Both the position numbers and the translations under genes were made by a program. Below are positions 25,193 to 33,317 of a stretch of 34,171 nt of DNA, piece by piece. Position 1 is the first letter of the stretch, and the number at the start of each line of letters is the position of its first letter. This DNA is from UBA6544 sp049601975. GTDB taxonomy: Bacteria; Pseudomonadota; Alphaproteobacteria; UBA8366. The notes beneath the pieces are model-generated. The model worked only from the letters and a program-made list of their open reading frames with translations, was not told where the DNA came from and did not search any database. The stretch covers positions 1-34,171 of the forward strand of contig JBMYRC010000034.1 in NCBI GenBank assembly GCA_049601975.1, read 5' to 3'.

Positions 25193-25222
25193 TGATCTAT
25201 ATCGGTGGTGCAAACGTACAAA
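25193..25222 (+). promoter_or_regulatory. predicted RpoE/ChrR-type ECF promoter of the DUF6134-SDR-NTF2 operon
   Basis: TGATCT (25193-25198), 18 bases, then TACAAA (25217-25222). The start point would be near 25229, about 20 bases before the first coding triplet at 25248. It is back-to-back with the folE promoter, with 30 bases between the two -35 elements, mirroring the pair beside the sigma gene. Confidence 0.7.
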
Positions 25223-25247
25223 ATGCTTACTCAAAGACTGAGCCACT

Positions 25248-25982
25248 GTGAAAAATATGCGAATTCCTTGGAAGTATACTGCTTCGCTCTTTGTCGTCTA
25301 TTTCGCTCTAGTGTCCGGACTTGGGATAAAGGTTAGCAACGCCGACGGCTTAGTGGCCAAGGACGACCCAATCGCGTTGTATGGAAAAGAAATTTTGTTC
25401 GACGTCTTTCGCGAAAACGAGCGCGTAGGTTCACATACCGTAAGGTTTCATCGAGACGGCGATGAGCTCATGGTCAATAGCCGTTTCGAGCTCAAAATTG
25501 ACGTCCTATTCTTCACCGTCTATCGCTTTCTCTATCAATCTAACGCCATTTGGCGGGGCCCGTTAATCAATAACCTCAACGTCGAAGTGGATGATAACGG
25601 AGAAGTGTTTCGATTGAGCGCTGACAGAAATGGCAAGGAGATGAGTATCCTTTCCTCCGCCGGCACAGCTGAAATCAAGGGCCGCGTATTTCCGACGAAT
25701 CATTGGAATTCGAATGTCGTTCACGAACAGCGTGTCTTGAATACATTGACGGGACGAATGAACAACGTGCGGATAGAGGCTCATGAGCGGGAACGCGTGC
25801 CTACGGAACGAGGTGGGATCGAAGCGACACGCTACGCATACACTGGCGACCTCCAGACAGAGGTCTGGTACGACGACATGGGACGCTGGGTCAAAATGCG
25901 CTTTGCCGGCCGGGATGGCACCCGGATCGATTATGTCTGCCAACGCTGTCAGGGCCCGCGCACGGAACCAGTGGAAAAATGA
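25248..25982 (+). CDS. DUF6134-like exported protein
   Basis: A 244-aa protein with an N-terminal signal or anchor (hydrophobic SLFVVYFALVSGLGI after KY, about residues 12-30). The beta-rich body contains EILFDVFRENERVGSHTVRF, VYRFLYQSNAIWRG, and near the end EVWYDDMGRWVKMRFAGRDG. This layout resembles DUF6134/DUF3108-type periplasmic proteins, which are probably related to lipid- or wall-binding barrels; no function is established. Two Cys in VCQRCQG are near the C terminus. The start is GTG at 25248, or ATG at 25257. Its stop overlaps the SDR start (ATGA), so translation is coupled, and it heads the rightward arm of the predicted ECF regulon. Confidence 0.75.
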   Translation: MKNMRIPWKYTASLFVVYFALVSGLGIKVSNADGLVAKDDPIALYGKEILFDVFRENERVGSHTVRFHRDGDELMVNSRFELKIDVLFFTVYRFLYQSNAIWRGPLINNLNVEVDDNGEVFRLSADRNGKEMSILSSAGTAEIKGRVFPTNHWNSNVVHEQRVLNTLTGRMNNVRIEAHERERVPTERGGIEATRYAYTGDLQTEVWYDDMGRWVKMRFAGRDGTRIDYVCQRCQGPRTEPVEK

Positions 25983-26743
25983 CAACGTCGGATGGCAGAA
26001 AGGTCATTTGGATTACCGGCGCGGGAAAAGGCATCGGCCGAGCTCTCGCCAAACACTATGCATTGGCTGGTTGGATCGTCGCTGCAAGTGCTAGAACCGG
26101 AGCCGACCTTGGGACACTGGCTGAGGAAGCGCCCAACGGGAGCGTCAAACCCTTCTCCCTCGACGTGACGGATCAAGCGGCAACGGCGGAGACCGTGCGC
26201 CGGATCGAATCAGAACTGGGTATCGTGGATATGGCGATCTTCAATGCCGGCACGCACCTTCCCACGAGTGCCGAGGGCTTTTCCGTCGTTGAGTTCCGCC
26301 AATTGGTCGAGACCAACCTCATGGGATCGGTAAACGGGCTAGAGCCTATAATGAAAACATTCTTGGCACGTGGGGGTGGCCATATCGCGGTTGTGGCCTC
26401 GCTGGCCGGTTACCGCGGCCTGCCAGGTGCCGCCGCCTATGGCGCTACCAAGGCAGCCTTGATCAATATGTGCGAAGCCTTAAAGCCTGACCTCGAAAGG
26501 TCCGGAGTTAAACTAAGTTTGATCAATCCAGGATTCGTGGAAACACCGTTGACCGCGCAGAATGATTTTCCCATGCCGTTTTTGATTCCGGTCGACGAAG
26601 CGGTATCGCAAATAGTCCGCGGCCTGGAGCGATCGAATTTCGAGATCGCGTTCCCGGGCCGCTTCGCATTTCTTATGAAAGTGCTGCGTATTCTACCGGA
26701 TCGCTTGTTCTTCACGCTGAGCCGTCGGATGCTTCGAGAATGA
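25979..26743 (+). CDS. SDR family oxidoreductase in ECF sigma regulon
   Basis: A 254-aa short-chain dehydrogenase. It has TGAGKGIGRALA for the cofactor, NAGTHLP, VVASLAGYRG with the catalytic Ser, and YGATK with Tyr and Lys, so it should be active. The C-terminal region (LMKVLRILPDRLFFTLSRRM) is basic and hydrophobic and could associate with membrane, as in lipid-acting SDRs. An SDR is, as I recall, part of the RpoE-dependent gene set of Rhodobacter sphaeroides too. It overlaps both neighbours by four bases. An oxidised or furan-type lipid derivative is a reasonable but unproven substrate class. Confidence 0.88.
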   Translation: MTTSDGRKVIWITGAGKGIGRALAKHYALAGWIVAASARTGADLGTLAEEAPNGSVKPFSLDVTDQAATAETVRRIESELGIVDMAIFNAGTHLPTSAEGFSVVEFRQLVETNLMGSVNGLEPIMKTFLARGGGHIAVVASLAGYRGLPGAAAYGATKAALINMCEALKPDLERSGVKLSLINPGFVETPLTAQNDFPMPFLIPVDEAVSQIVRGLERSNFEIAFPGRFAFLMKVLRILPDRLFFTLSRRMLRE

Positions 26744-27159
26744 GCGCACCACAAGATCGGTACCGGATCTATCTCGAAACTCTATCTCCGGAATCCCTCG
26801 CGGAGCTTTCCGCTCATGTGACTGAAGATGTCCACTTCAAGGACCCCTTCAACGATACTCAGGGCGTCGATGCAATGTCGCGCGTTTTCCGCCATATGTT
26901 CGAGAACGTGCAGGATATCAATTTTGATATCCATGAAATGTTGGCTGAAGACTCGGTCTGTCTGATGGCGTGGCGTTTCGAGGGAACACTTAGCGGCAAA
27001 CCGTGGAGTTTCGAAGGTGCCAGTATCATTCGGTTTGCCGAGGATGGCCGGGTTGCGGAACATGTCGATCATTGGGATACGGGTCGTGATTTTTACGAGC
27101 ATCTCCCTCTCATCGGCTGGCTGCTCTCAGCTGTACGTCGTCGTTTGTCGGTACGTTAA
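26740..27159 (+). CDS. NTF2-like/SnoaL-like family protein
   Basis: A 139-aa cone-shaped alpha+beta protein. The N-terminal helix (YRIYLETLSPESLAEL), HVTEDVHFKDPFND, the central MAWRFEGTL strand and FAEDGRVAEHVDHWD form the usual NTF2-like/SnoaL pattern with possible Asp/His pocket residues. Such proteins include isomerases, hydrolases and non-catalytic binders, so no reaction is assigned. It is the last gene of the coupled three-gene operon (ATGA overlap with the SDR). Its last 50 bases overlap the 3' end of the convergent DUF3833 gene. Confidence 0.8.
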   Translation: MSAPQDRYRIYLETLSPESLAELSAHVTEDVHFKDPFNDTQGVDAMSRVFRHMFENVQDINFDIHEMLAEDSVCLMAWRFEGTLSGKPWSFEGASIIRFAEDGRVAEHVDHWDTGRDFYEHLPLIGWLLSAVRRRLSVR

Positions 27160-27715
27160 AAGGCCCCGCCGAGATATCCGAATGCCGCGCCGCCTTTTGA
27201 AAGAACAACGTCACCTCTCCGATAGCGATACCAAACTTGCTAACCCGCGCGCGGTTCACCAGCACGCCCGAAGATTGCAGAAACATCCAATCATTGAAAT
27301 GCACCCGCAACGTGCTCTCACCGACCTTTAAATCCAAATCATAGCGCCAATTCAGCGCATTGCCGTATGATTCGCCGGTGGCGGTGCCGATCACGTCGTC
27401 CGCCGACCCTTCGTATCGGTGTTCATCAATTTTCTTGATCGTCCAGACGCGGCGATCTGTTTCCCCGTCACTATAGCGAAACCGTTCATCCAAAACCAAC
27501 GTCTTGCCGTCCCAACGGCCCTGAATATCGACGAAAAACTGACGCCGCAAGTTCCCAAACCGGTCTTCGAAGATTCCCCATGCGTGGGTTTTCCCGACGA
27601 AATAATCTTCGATGCGCAACACAGGGCTTGTCTTGGAAAAATCACTTGGTTTCATGTTCGTGCATCCGCTTAGAACGATCAGGGCGAAGACCATGGTGCA
27701 GATTTTAGCCGGCAT
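27110..27715 (-). CDS. DUF3833 family lipoprotein
   Basis: A 201-aa protein with a lipoprotein signal ending in the lipobox LSGC near residue 18, so it is probably outer- or inner-membrane anchored. The body has EDYFVGKTHAWGIFEDRFG, RRQFFVDIQGRWDG, the WTIKK strand, and GEVTLFFQKA near the end, matching DUF3833. The fold is likely a beta barrel of lipocalin/LolA-like kind (inference). It is 16 bases downstream of the GPH transporter and last in the lipid operon. The final 17 or so residues, beyond FFQKA, are atypical and overlap the NTF2-like gene on the other strand. Confidence 0.84.
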   Translation of the reverse strand: MPAKICTMVFALIVLSGCTNMKPSDFSKTSPVLRIEDYFVGKTHAWGIFEDRFGNLRRQFFVDIQGRWDGKTLVLDERFRYSDGETDRRVWTIKKIDEHRYEGSADDVIGTATGESYGNALNWRYDLDLKVGESTLRVHFNDWMFLQSSGVLVNRARVSKFGIAIGEVTLFFQKAARHSDISAGPFNVPTNDDVQLRAASR

Positions 27716-27731
27716 CGGATAGCCTCCATAC

Positions 27732-29084
27732 TTAAGTCAATGTCATTTCTCGGCGGCGCAACCGCTGTCGGATGACGGCCTGTACGTGTGCCGTCAATGG
27801 AAACCGCCAAACCACCAGAATAGCCATGACCTTTATTACGACGGGAATCAGCGCATAGATCACGATGAGCGCCTGACGTCCCGCGTCGCTCGGGATTTCC
27901 GGATCAAACCCGGCAATCTCCAGACCCGGCAGCGCCAATCCAACGGCAACAGCCAGCGCCAATTTCGTGCTCATACCCCATAGCGCGAATTGCAGACCGG
28001 TCTGCGCGCGCCCGGATCGAAGCTTTGCGTAGTCCGTTACATCCGCCTGCAGTGCCGGCGGCAACGCCAGGTCAGCCCCTAGCGCCATTCCCGTCACCAC
28101 ACAGACAATGCCAAACAGGGCGAAATTTCCGGAATCAATCCACGGCACGCTGACAAAGGCAATGCACGCGGCAATCATGCCCCAACACCAAGTACGATGT
28201 TTTCCAATACGCCTGCTTAAGCGGAGCCAAAGAGGGATCGACACGATCGCTGCCACAAAATAGGACAAAACGAAGAGCGGTCGAATGTCCTCTCCCGCAC
28301 CGAGTCCGTGCTCCAAATAGAGGAAGAACAACGCCGCCGGGATGCCGTTGGCAACACCGTTCAGAAACCAAGCCGAAAGCAACCTGAGAAAAGGCTGATT
28401 CCTGCCAAGAGCTTGCAGGCTGTCAGAGAGGCTTTGGTTTTCCTCGCGCGTTCGATCCGAGCGTTCGGTGCCCTCGGGTACCGCACTCAACAAAAACGGG
28501 ATAACAATTGCGCCAAGCGCGATCGCAACCCAAGCAATCGCACCAATCGAATCACCCTCTGACCAGCCGAGTGAAACAGTCACGGCCCCGAGCACACCTG
28601 CACCGACAACACCAAGCAATCCGAAGCCTTCGCGCCACCCGGCGATACGCGTTCGCTCGTGGTAGTCCGCGCTGAGTTCGGCCCCCCAGGCAAGATATGG
28701 GACGGCAACCATCGTCCAGCCCGCATACAGTACCAATGACCAAATCAGAAGATAGGCACCCGTGCTACCCTCGACCGGATTTAGGATTTTATAAAGCCCG
28801 TACCCGGCGATCACTGCACCCACGGCGATCCACGGTTTGCGACGAAGCCCTCTGAATTCCAACCGGTCGCAGAAAATACCGACAAGCGGATCGGTAATCG
28901 CATCGAACAACCGCGCGCCTAACAGGACGTAGCCCGTCGTCGCAAGACCAACACCTAGTTGCACGCCGTAGAGTGATGGAAGATGGATATAGACAGGGAT
29001 GGTCGGCAGAGCGATGACGAACGCGGGCAGTGCATACGCCAGCAGGCGCCAGCCGCCAAGCGAAACGCCCTTTACATGGGACAT
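27732..29084 (-). CDS. MFS transporter, GPH (MelB/MFSD2-like) family
   Basis: A 450-aa membrane protein with about twelve hydrophobic segments. The GPH signature region is visible as ARLFDAITDPLVGIFCDRLE near residues 56-75, followed by WAGGEL-like YLAWGAELSADYHERTRI. The GPH family includes sugar-cation symporters and also the lysophospholipid transporter MFSD2A. Given an operon of acyl-chain-modifying enzymes, a lipid substrate is more plausible than a sugar, but this is inference. It overlaps the methyltransferase gene by 13 bases and precedes the DUF3833 gene. Confidence 0.88.
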   Translation of the reverse strand: MSHVKGVSLGGWRLLAYALPAFVIALPTIPVYIHLPSLYGVQLGVGLATTGYVLLGARLFDAITDPLVGIFCDRLEFRGLRRKPWIAVGAVIAGYGLYKILNPVEGSTGAYLLIWSLVLYAGWTMVAVPYLAWGAELSADYHERTRIAGWREGFGLLGVVGAGVLGAVTVSLGWSEGDSIGAIAWVAIALGAIVIPFLLSAVPEGTERSDRTREENQSLSDSLQALGRNQPFLRLLSAWFLNGVANGIPAALFFLYLEHGLGAGEDIRPLFVLSYFVAAIVSIPLWLRLSRRIGKHRTWCWGMIAACIAFVSVPWIDSGNFALFGIVCVVTGMALGADLALPPALQADVTDYAKLRSGRAQTGLQFALWGMSTKLALAVAVGLALPGLEIAGFDPEIPSDAGRQALIVIYALIPVVIKVMAILVVWRFPLTAHVQAVIRQRLRRREMTLT

Positions 29085-30322
29085 CGATGCTCGATGGTAA
29101 ACTGTGCGACGTCGATCTTTCCCGTGTCGAACCCGACTTCAGAGTAGCAAAGGTAATAAAGCCACATCCGCCGGAAACGCTCATCGAAGCCCAATTCTTG
29201 GATCGTCGGCCAAGCCGTGAGAAAGTCTTCCTTCCAACGCCGCAGCGTTTCGGCATAGGACCGCCCGAAGAAATGCCTGTTGCAAACCGCCATTCCAGCG
29301 GTCGTTGCACTCCCAATAAAGGCGCTGGGGCTCGGCAAAACGCCGCCAGGGAAAATATAATGTTGGATAAAATCAGGTGTACTGCGATAAGTGGCAAAAT
29401 GCTCATCCCCGATCGTGATGGTTTGAACGACCGCGCGCCCACCGGGTTTAAGGCGCTGTCGAAGAGTGTCGAAATAGATCGGCCAATGCTCTACACCAAC
29501 CGCCTCGAACATTTCGATCGAAACGATTTTCTCGAAGAACCCTTGTACATCACGATAATCTTGCAGCCGAATTTCTACCCGCTCCGAGAGGCCGGCGTTC
29601 TCCATGCGCGCACGGGCGTAGGCGGCCTGTTCGGTTGATAGTGTGAGGCCGACAACCGCACAATCATACTCCGCCGCAGCGTATTCCGCGAAACCACCCC
29701 AGCCACAGCCGATCTCGAGCACTCGGTCGCCAGGCTGAATATCCAACTCCTCCGCCAATCGAGCATACTTACGACGCTGGGCAACAAACAGAGACTCGTC
29801 GAAGTCGACAAACAAGGCGGACGAATATGTCATCGTTGAGTCGAGCCACGGTTGATAGAACGCATTCCCCAGATCGTAATGAGCCGCGATATTGCGGCGG
29901 CTGCCGCGTTTGGTATTGGCCCGCATCGCATGCCGCAAACGCCCTTGTAATCTCGAAAGCCAGCCGGATTGAAGGGCACCCGACAGATCATCTAAATTAA
30001 TTGCCCCGACGGTGAGAAGCGCCGATAAATTCGATGTTTCCCATTCGCCTTTCAGGTACCCCTCAGCTAACCCTAAGTCACCGGCAAACAGCATTCTCAA
30101 GACCAACCGCAGGTCATGAATTTTTAGGAGCCCCTGCGGCGTGACCGCTCCTTGACCAAAGGTCTGACTATGCCCTGACGGGAACTCAATTGTCAGCTGG
30201 CCTCGCTCTAGTCCCTGGAACCATCGCACCATCAGCCGCTCAAGCGGCGCCAATCTAATCGATTTGATTGGCGCCTCGATCGTCGATTGTGCTCCGGAAA
30301 CTGAATTATCCATTTCGCTCAT
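29072..30322 (-). CDS. cyclopropane-fatty-acyl-phospholipid synthase family methyltransferase
   Basis: A 416-aa SAM-dependent enzyme acting on phospholipid acyl chains. The N-terminal domain (to about 130) resembles CFA synthase. The SAM motif VLEIGCGWGGFAEYAA is near 200. VSIEMFEAVG, QHYIFPGGVLPS and the YYLCYSEVGFDTG stretch correspond to the bicarbonate/active-site segments of E. coli Cfa, so the site looks intact. It could make cyclopropane rings, or methylate an unsaturated chain as the first step towards furan fatty acids (UfaM-type); the sequence alone does not decide. It sits between the DUF1365 gene (nine bases upstream) and the transporter. Confidence 0.92.
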   Translation of the reverse strand: MSEMDNSVSGAQSTIEAPIKSIRLAPLERLMVRWFQGLERGQLTIEFPSGHSQTFGQGAVTPQGLLKIHDLRLVLRMLFAGDLGLAEGYLKGEWETSNLSALLTVGAINLDDLSGALQSGWLSRLQGRLRHAMRANTKRGSRRNIAAHYDLGNAFYQPWLDSTMTYSSALFVDFDESLFVAQRRKYARLAEELDIQPGDRVLEIGCGWGGFAEYAAAEYDCAVVGLTLSTEQAAYARARMENAGLSERVEIRLQDYRDVQGFFEKIVSIEMFEAVGVEHWPIYFDTLRQRLKPGGRAVVQTITIGDEHFATYRSTPDFIQHYIFPGGVLPSPSAFIGSATTAGMAVCNRHFFGRSYAETLRRWKEDFLTAWPTIQELGFDERFRRMWLYYLCYSEVGFDTGKIDVAQFTIEHRCPM

Positions 30323-30331
30323 CTTCCATAC

Positions 30332-31117
30332 TCAAATTCTGTCGGTCTGGCCGACGCTACTTTCGACCGGCCGGGTGGCGGGGGTATGTGAAAATACTTG
30401 TAGACCTTTCGCCCAAAGCAGCAGCGCCTCCCAATGAATCGCGACGGCGACCTTCACCGTCAAAAACGGAAACTCCGCGAGGCATCTCATCATTGAACGC
30501 CGGTTTAGATTCAAACGTTCGCCATTAAAGCCGGCGGCAAAGAGTAATCCGTCACCGTCTTCCTGGCGAATAATGATATTGATACGGTCCGATGGTGGAA
30601 CGATCCGAAAGTGATACTTCGTCTCCATCGCGATGAAGGGTGAGACGTACAGCTTCTTGTCGCTGCTCTGCCGGATGACAGGTCGATCACAATCGTCGGT
30701 CGGGATCACATAGACGTGCCGCTCGCCAAAAGTGTTGCAAACCTCATAAAGGATCGCCGTAAGGCCACCGTCTCGGCGATAACAGAAATAGACACTGAGC
30801 GGATTGAAGACGTATCCGAAGATGCGCGGATAACAGAGAACGCGAATGGCACCGCCGTCCGGCTCTTGTCCGGCGTCGCGTAACCGTTCCTCAACCCAGG
30901 GCCGAAGAGCTTCTCCTGTCGTTGGCCCGTGATCGCGGTCGTAAAAGGATAACAGAGCGCGGCGATTGTATCCGAACAGCACACCGTGCCCATCAAGTTC
31001 GGAAAGTTCATCGAGGTCGAACAGCATCGCAAAGACGCTGTAGCTAAATCGGTGACGCTTTGGCCTAAGCCGCTCATGGGTCACCTTGCCTCGAAACATC
31101 GCAGAACTGATGGTCAT
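30332..31117 (-). CDS. DUF1365 domain protein
   Basis: A 261-aa DUF1365 protein. Conserved stretches are FRGKVTHERLRPKRHRFSYSVF at the N terminus, YPRIFGYVFNPLSVYFCY near residue 105, LYEVCNTFGERHVY, and KLYVSPFIAMETKYHF. The family nearly always neighbours a flavin amine oxidase-like gene and a CFA-like methyltransferase, and has been linked to cyclopropane or furan fatty-acid formation in alphaproteobacteria; its own chemistry is not settled. It overlaps the amine oxidase stop by four bases. Confidence 0.9.
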   Translation of the reverse strand: MTISSAMFRGKVTHERLRPKRHRFSYSVFAMLFDLDELSELDGHGVLFGYNRRALLSFYDRDHGPTTGEALRPWVEERLRDAGQEPDGGAIRVLCYPRIFGYVFNPLSVYFCYRRDGGLTAILYEVCNTFGERHVYVIPTDDCDRPVIRQSSDKKLYVSPFIAMETKYHFRIVPPSDRINIIIRQEDGDGLLFAAGFNGERLNLNRRSMMRCLAEFPFLTVKVAVAIHWEALLLWAKGLQVFSHTPATRPVESSVGQTDRI

Positions 31118-32466
31118 GCAGCCGCCACTTTGAGTGATCCGCCCAGATGAATTCGATCATTCATATTCGGCACATCCCACGGTCGGGAGACACCGCCCAA
31201 TTGCTCACCGACGGCAAGGCCGGACTGCAAAGCATCTTCGTGGAAGCCGGACCCAAAATAGCTGCCGCAATACCAGGTCCGCCGATGCCCTTGCAGCGAC
31301 CATAGTTCAGGCTGGGTCGCGAGTGCTTTCGCATCAAAGAAGGGATGCGCGTAGTCAAATTCTCGAATGATACTGCTGGCTGCCGGCTCTCGGATCGGGT
31401 TCAAAGTCAAAAATAAGGGATCATCCGTCTCAAGCGATTGCAGATTATTCATCCAATAGGTCACGCAAAGGCGATTCTCGCCACCCTCGTCCGGATCGCC
31501 GATAAAATTCCAGCTCGACCAGACCCTGCTGCGCTTCGGCATCAAGGACGCGTCGCGATGCAGCACCGCCCGGTTCGGCGTGTAGCGCCACTTTTCTAGC
31601 AAGCCACGTTCAAGATCATCGCTGTCCACTAGCATTGCCCCTGCCTCATCCGCATGGGTGGCCAGCACAACGTGATCGAATGCCGTGACGTTTCCGGCCG
31701 CGTCTTCCACCAACGCTTCATTTGCGGTCCGCCGAACGGATCGCGCACCGCCGAAGACGATACGATCCTGATAGGGCTCGGTAAGACGTCGGACATATTC
31801 CCGGCTGCCGCCGTCGACGGTTCGCCATTGCGGCCGATCGCTCAAGGTGAGTAGACCGTGAGACTCAAAAAACCGGATAAACGCCTTCACTGGATAGGCT
31901 TTCATTTCGGCCGCCGTGGTCGACCAGATGGCCGCACCCATCGGCAATAGATGATCGTCGATGAAACAGTCGGCGAAATTTGCATCGTCAAGATAGTCGC
32001 CGAGGCTGATATCATCGAATGCTGGGTCGTCGAGAAGTTGGGGAGCCACCCGATAGAATGATAAAATATCGCGGATCATGCGCCAAAACCGTGGCCGTAA
32101 TATATTCAGCCGCTGTCCCAAGACGCCGTTTAAGTTCGTGCCAGAGTACTCGAAAGCGCCGCGATCCAGCGACGCGCCAAACGACATTTCGGTTTCCTTC
32201 GTCGGCACGCCCAAATGATCGAACAACGCCGTCAGGTTTGGATAGTTCCGCTCGTTATAAACAATGAATCCGGTGTCGACCGGTGTCGACCCTTGATCCG
32301 TTAGCGCGTCAACCGTATTGGAATGGCCGCCGACCCGGTCGTGTTTTTCGTAAACGGTTATCCGATGCGCCTGATTGAGGAGCCATGCCGCGGTCATTCC
32401 GGCGACCCCGGTCCCAATGACGGCAATGTTCAGACGGTGATTACAAGTGGGAGCGATGACGTTCAA
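31114..32466 (-). CDS. FAD/NAD(P)-binding amine oxidase-like protein of the lipid operon
   Basis: A flavoprotein of about 450 aa. NIAVIGTGVAGMTAAWLL is the FAD-binding dinucleotide fold, followed by VYEKHDRVGGHSN, and a C-terminal GLAVGEQLGG closes the flavin site. With DUF1365 and a CFA-type enzyme this matches the trio implicated in desaturation or oxygen insertion on phospholipid chains (UfaD/UfaO-type steps of methylated furan fatty acid synthesis in Rhodobacter sphaeroides); which step is not decided. The frame is open to an ATG at 32583 that has an AAGGA site. However, the predicted ECF promoter would start transcription near 32512, inside that extension, so TTG at 32466 with GGGAT upstream is preferred. 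ATG 32499 is another option. Confidence 0.85.
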   Translation of the reverse strand: MNVIAPTCNHRLNIAVIGTGVAGMTAAWLLNQAHRITVYEKHDRVGGHSNTVDALTDQGSTPVDTGFIVYNERNYPNLTALFDHLGVPTKETEMSFGASLDRGAFEYSGTNLNGVLGQRLNILRPRFWRMIRDILSFYRVAPQLLDDPAFDDISLGDYLDDANFADCFIDDHLLPMGAAIWSTTAAEMKAYPVKAFIRFFESHGLLTLSDRPQWRTVDGGSREYVRRLTEPYQDRIVFGGARSVRRTANEALVEDAAGNVTAFDHVVLATHADEAGAMLVDSDDLERGLLEKWRYTPNRAVLHRDASLMPKRSRVWSSWNFIGDPDEGGENRLCVTYWMNNLQSLETDDPLFLTLNPIREPAASSIIREFDYAHPFFDAKALATQPELWSLQGHRRTWYCGSYFGSGFHEDALQSGLAVGEQLGGVSRPWDVPNMNDRIHLGGSLKVAAA

Positions 32467-32518
32467 TTTATTTTTATCCCAGATAACGTTTTGATACATG
32501 AAGGACTGCATCGCGTCG

Positions 32519-32548
32519 TTTTTACGTTTTGACATCCCAAGCAGATCA
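32519..32548 (-). promoter_or_regulatory. predicted RpoE/ChrR-type ECF promoter of the lipid operon
   Basis: On the minus strand TGATCT (32548-32543), 18 bases, then TAAAAA (32524-32519). Start point near 32512. It would transcribe the amine oxidase-DUF1365-CFA-GPH-DUF3833 operon. Confidence 0.68.
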
Positions 32549-32575
32549 TGCGTTCCACAATTTTTATTACCTTCG

Positions 32576-32605
32576 TGATCCATGCAACTATTTCCTTCGT
32601 AGCAA
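32576..32605 (+). promoter_or_regulatory. predicted autoregulatory ECF promoter of the sigma/chrR pair
   Basis: TGATCC (32576-32581), 18 bases, then TAGCAA (32600-32605). Start point near 32611. The -35 boxes of this and the divergent promoter are 27 bases apart. Autoregulation is the norm for RpoE-ChrR pairs. The -10 is the weakest of the four. Confidence 0.65.
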
Positions 32606-32783
32606 AAGTATGAATAGTCTCACTCCTCTTCGGCATGCGAATGTTTTGGACGGAAATTGCTCCTCATTCAGGCGGATTTCGAGTGCGAAGCAAGCCATAC
32701 ACACTTGGGCTCGTAACTGTGGCGGGCTGGGTATCGGTTACAAACCGGTAAAAGGCAACAGGGAGAAAAGCACCATCAATAGT

Positions 32784-33317
32784 ATGGATGACCTGCTGAC
32801 TGCGGTTGCCACATCCAAAGACCGTGAGGCCTTCCAAAGTCTATATGAGCATTTTGCACCGCGGTTAAAATCCTTCCTACTAGGGAGGGGTTCTAGCCCA
32901 GAGGTCGCGGAAGAGGCCGTTCAGGAAGCGATGTTAAACGTGTGGCGGAAAGCCAGCCATTTCGATCCGACGAAAGCGGCCGCATCTACCTGGATATTCG
33001 CCATAGCGCGGAATGCTCGCGTCGATTTGCTGCGCAAAGCGAACCGTCCCGCACTCGATCCAAACGATCCTGCGCTGGTGCCGGACCGTCCCGCATCAAC
33101 GTTTGAAACGGTCTCGGCCGCACAAGAAGCAAACCGGATCAGGGAGCGGGTCGCTGCCCTGCCCGCAGAGCAGCGAGAGGTTCTTCGCCTCGCCTTTTTT
33201 GAGGACTTGCCACACACCGAGGTCGCGCAACGGCTGGGCATTCCTCTCGGTACGGTTAAATCGCGAATTAGATTGGCGGTTCGGCGCATTCGGATTGGAC
33301 TTGGAGAAAGCGAATGA
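32784..33317 (+). CDS. rpoE: ECF sigma factor, RpoE/SigK type paired with ChrR
   Basis: A 177-aa ECF sigma factor. Region 2 spans REAFQSLYEHFAPRLKSFLL, through EEAVQEAMLNVWRKA and ASTWIFAIARNARVDLLRK. Region 4 spans ALPAEQREVLRLAFFEDLPHTEVAQRLGIPLGTVKSRIRLAV, which recognises the -35 element. The linker is short, as in the RpoE-ChrR (ECF11) group. The frame is open upstream to 32529, but that part is not sigma-like; ATG 32784 gives family length. Its ribosome-binding site is weak (GGAGA about 18 bases away), leaving a leader of about 170 bases. Translation is coupled to chrR by ATGA overlap. Confidence 0.9.
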   Translation: MDDLLTAVATSKDREAFQSLYEHFAPRLKSFLLGRGSSPEVAEEAVQEAMLNVWRKASHFDPTKAAASTWIFAIARNARVDLLRKANRPALDPNDPALVPDRPASTFETVSAAQEANRIRERVAALPAEQREVLRLAFFEDLPHTEVAQRLGIPLGTVKSRIRLAVRRIRIGLGESE

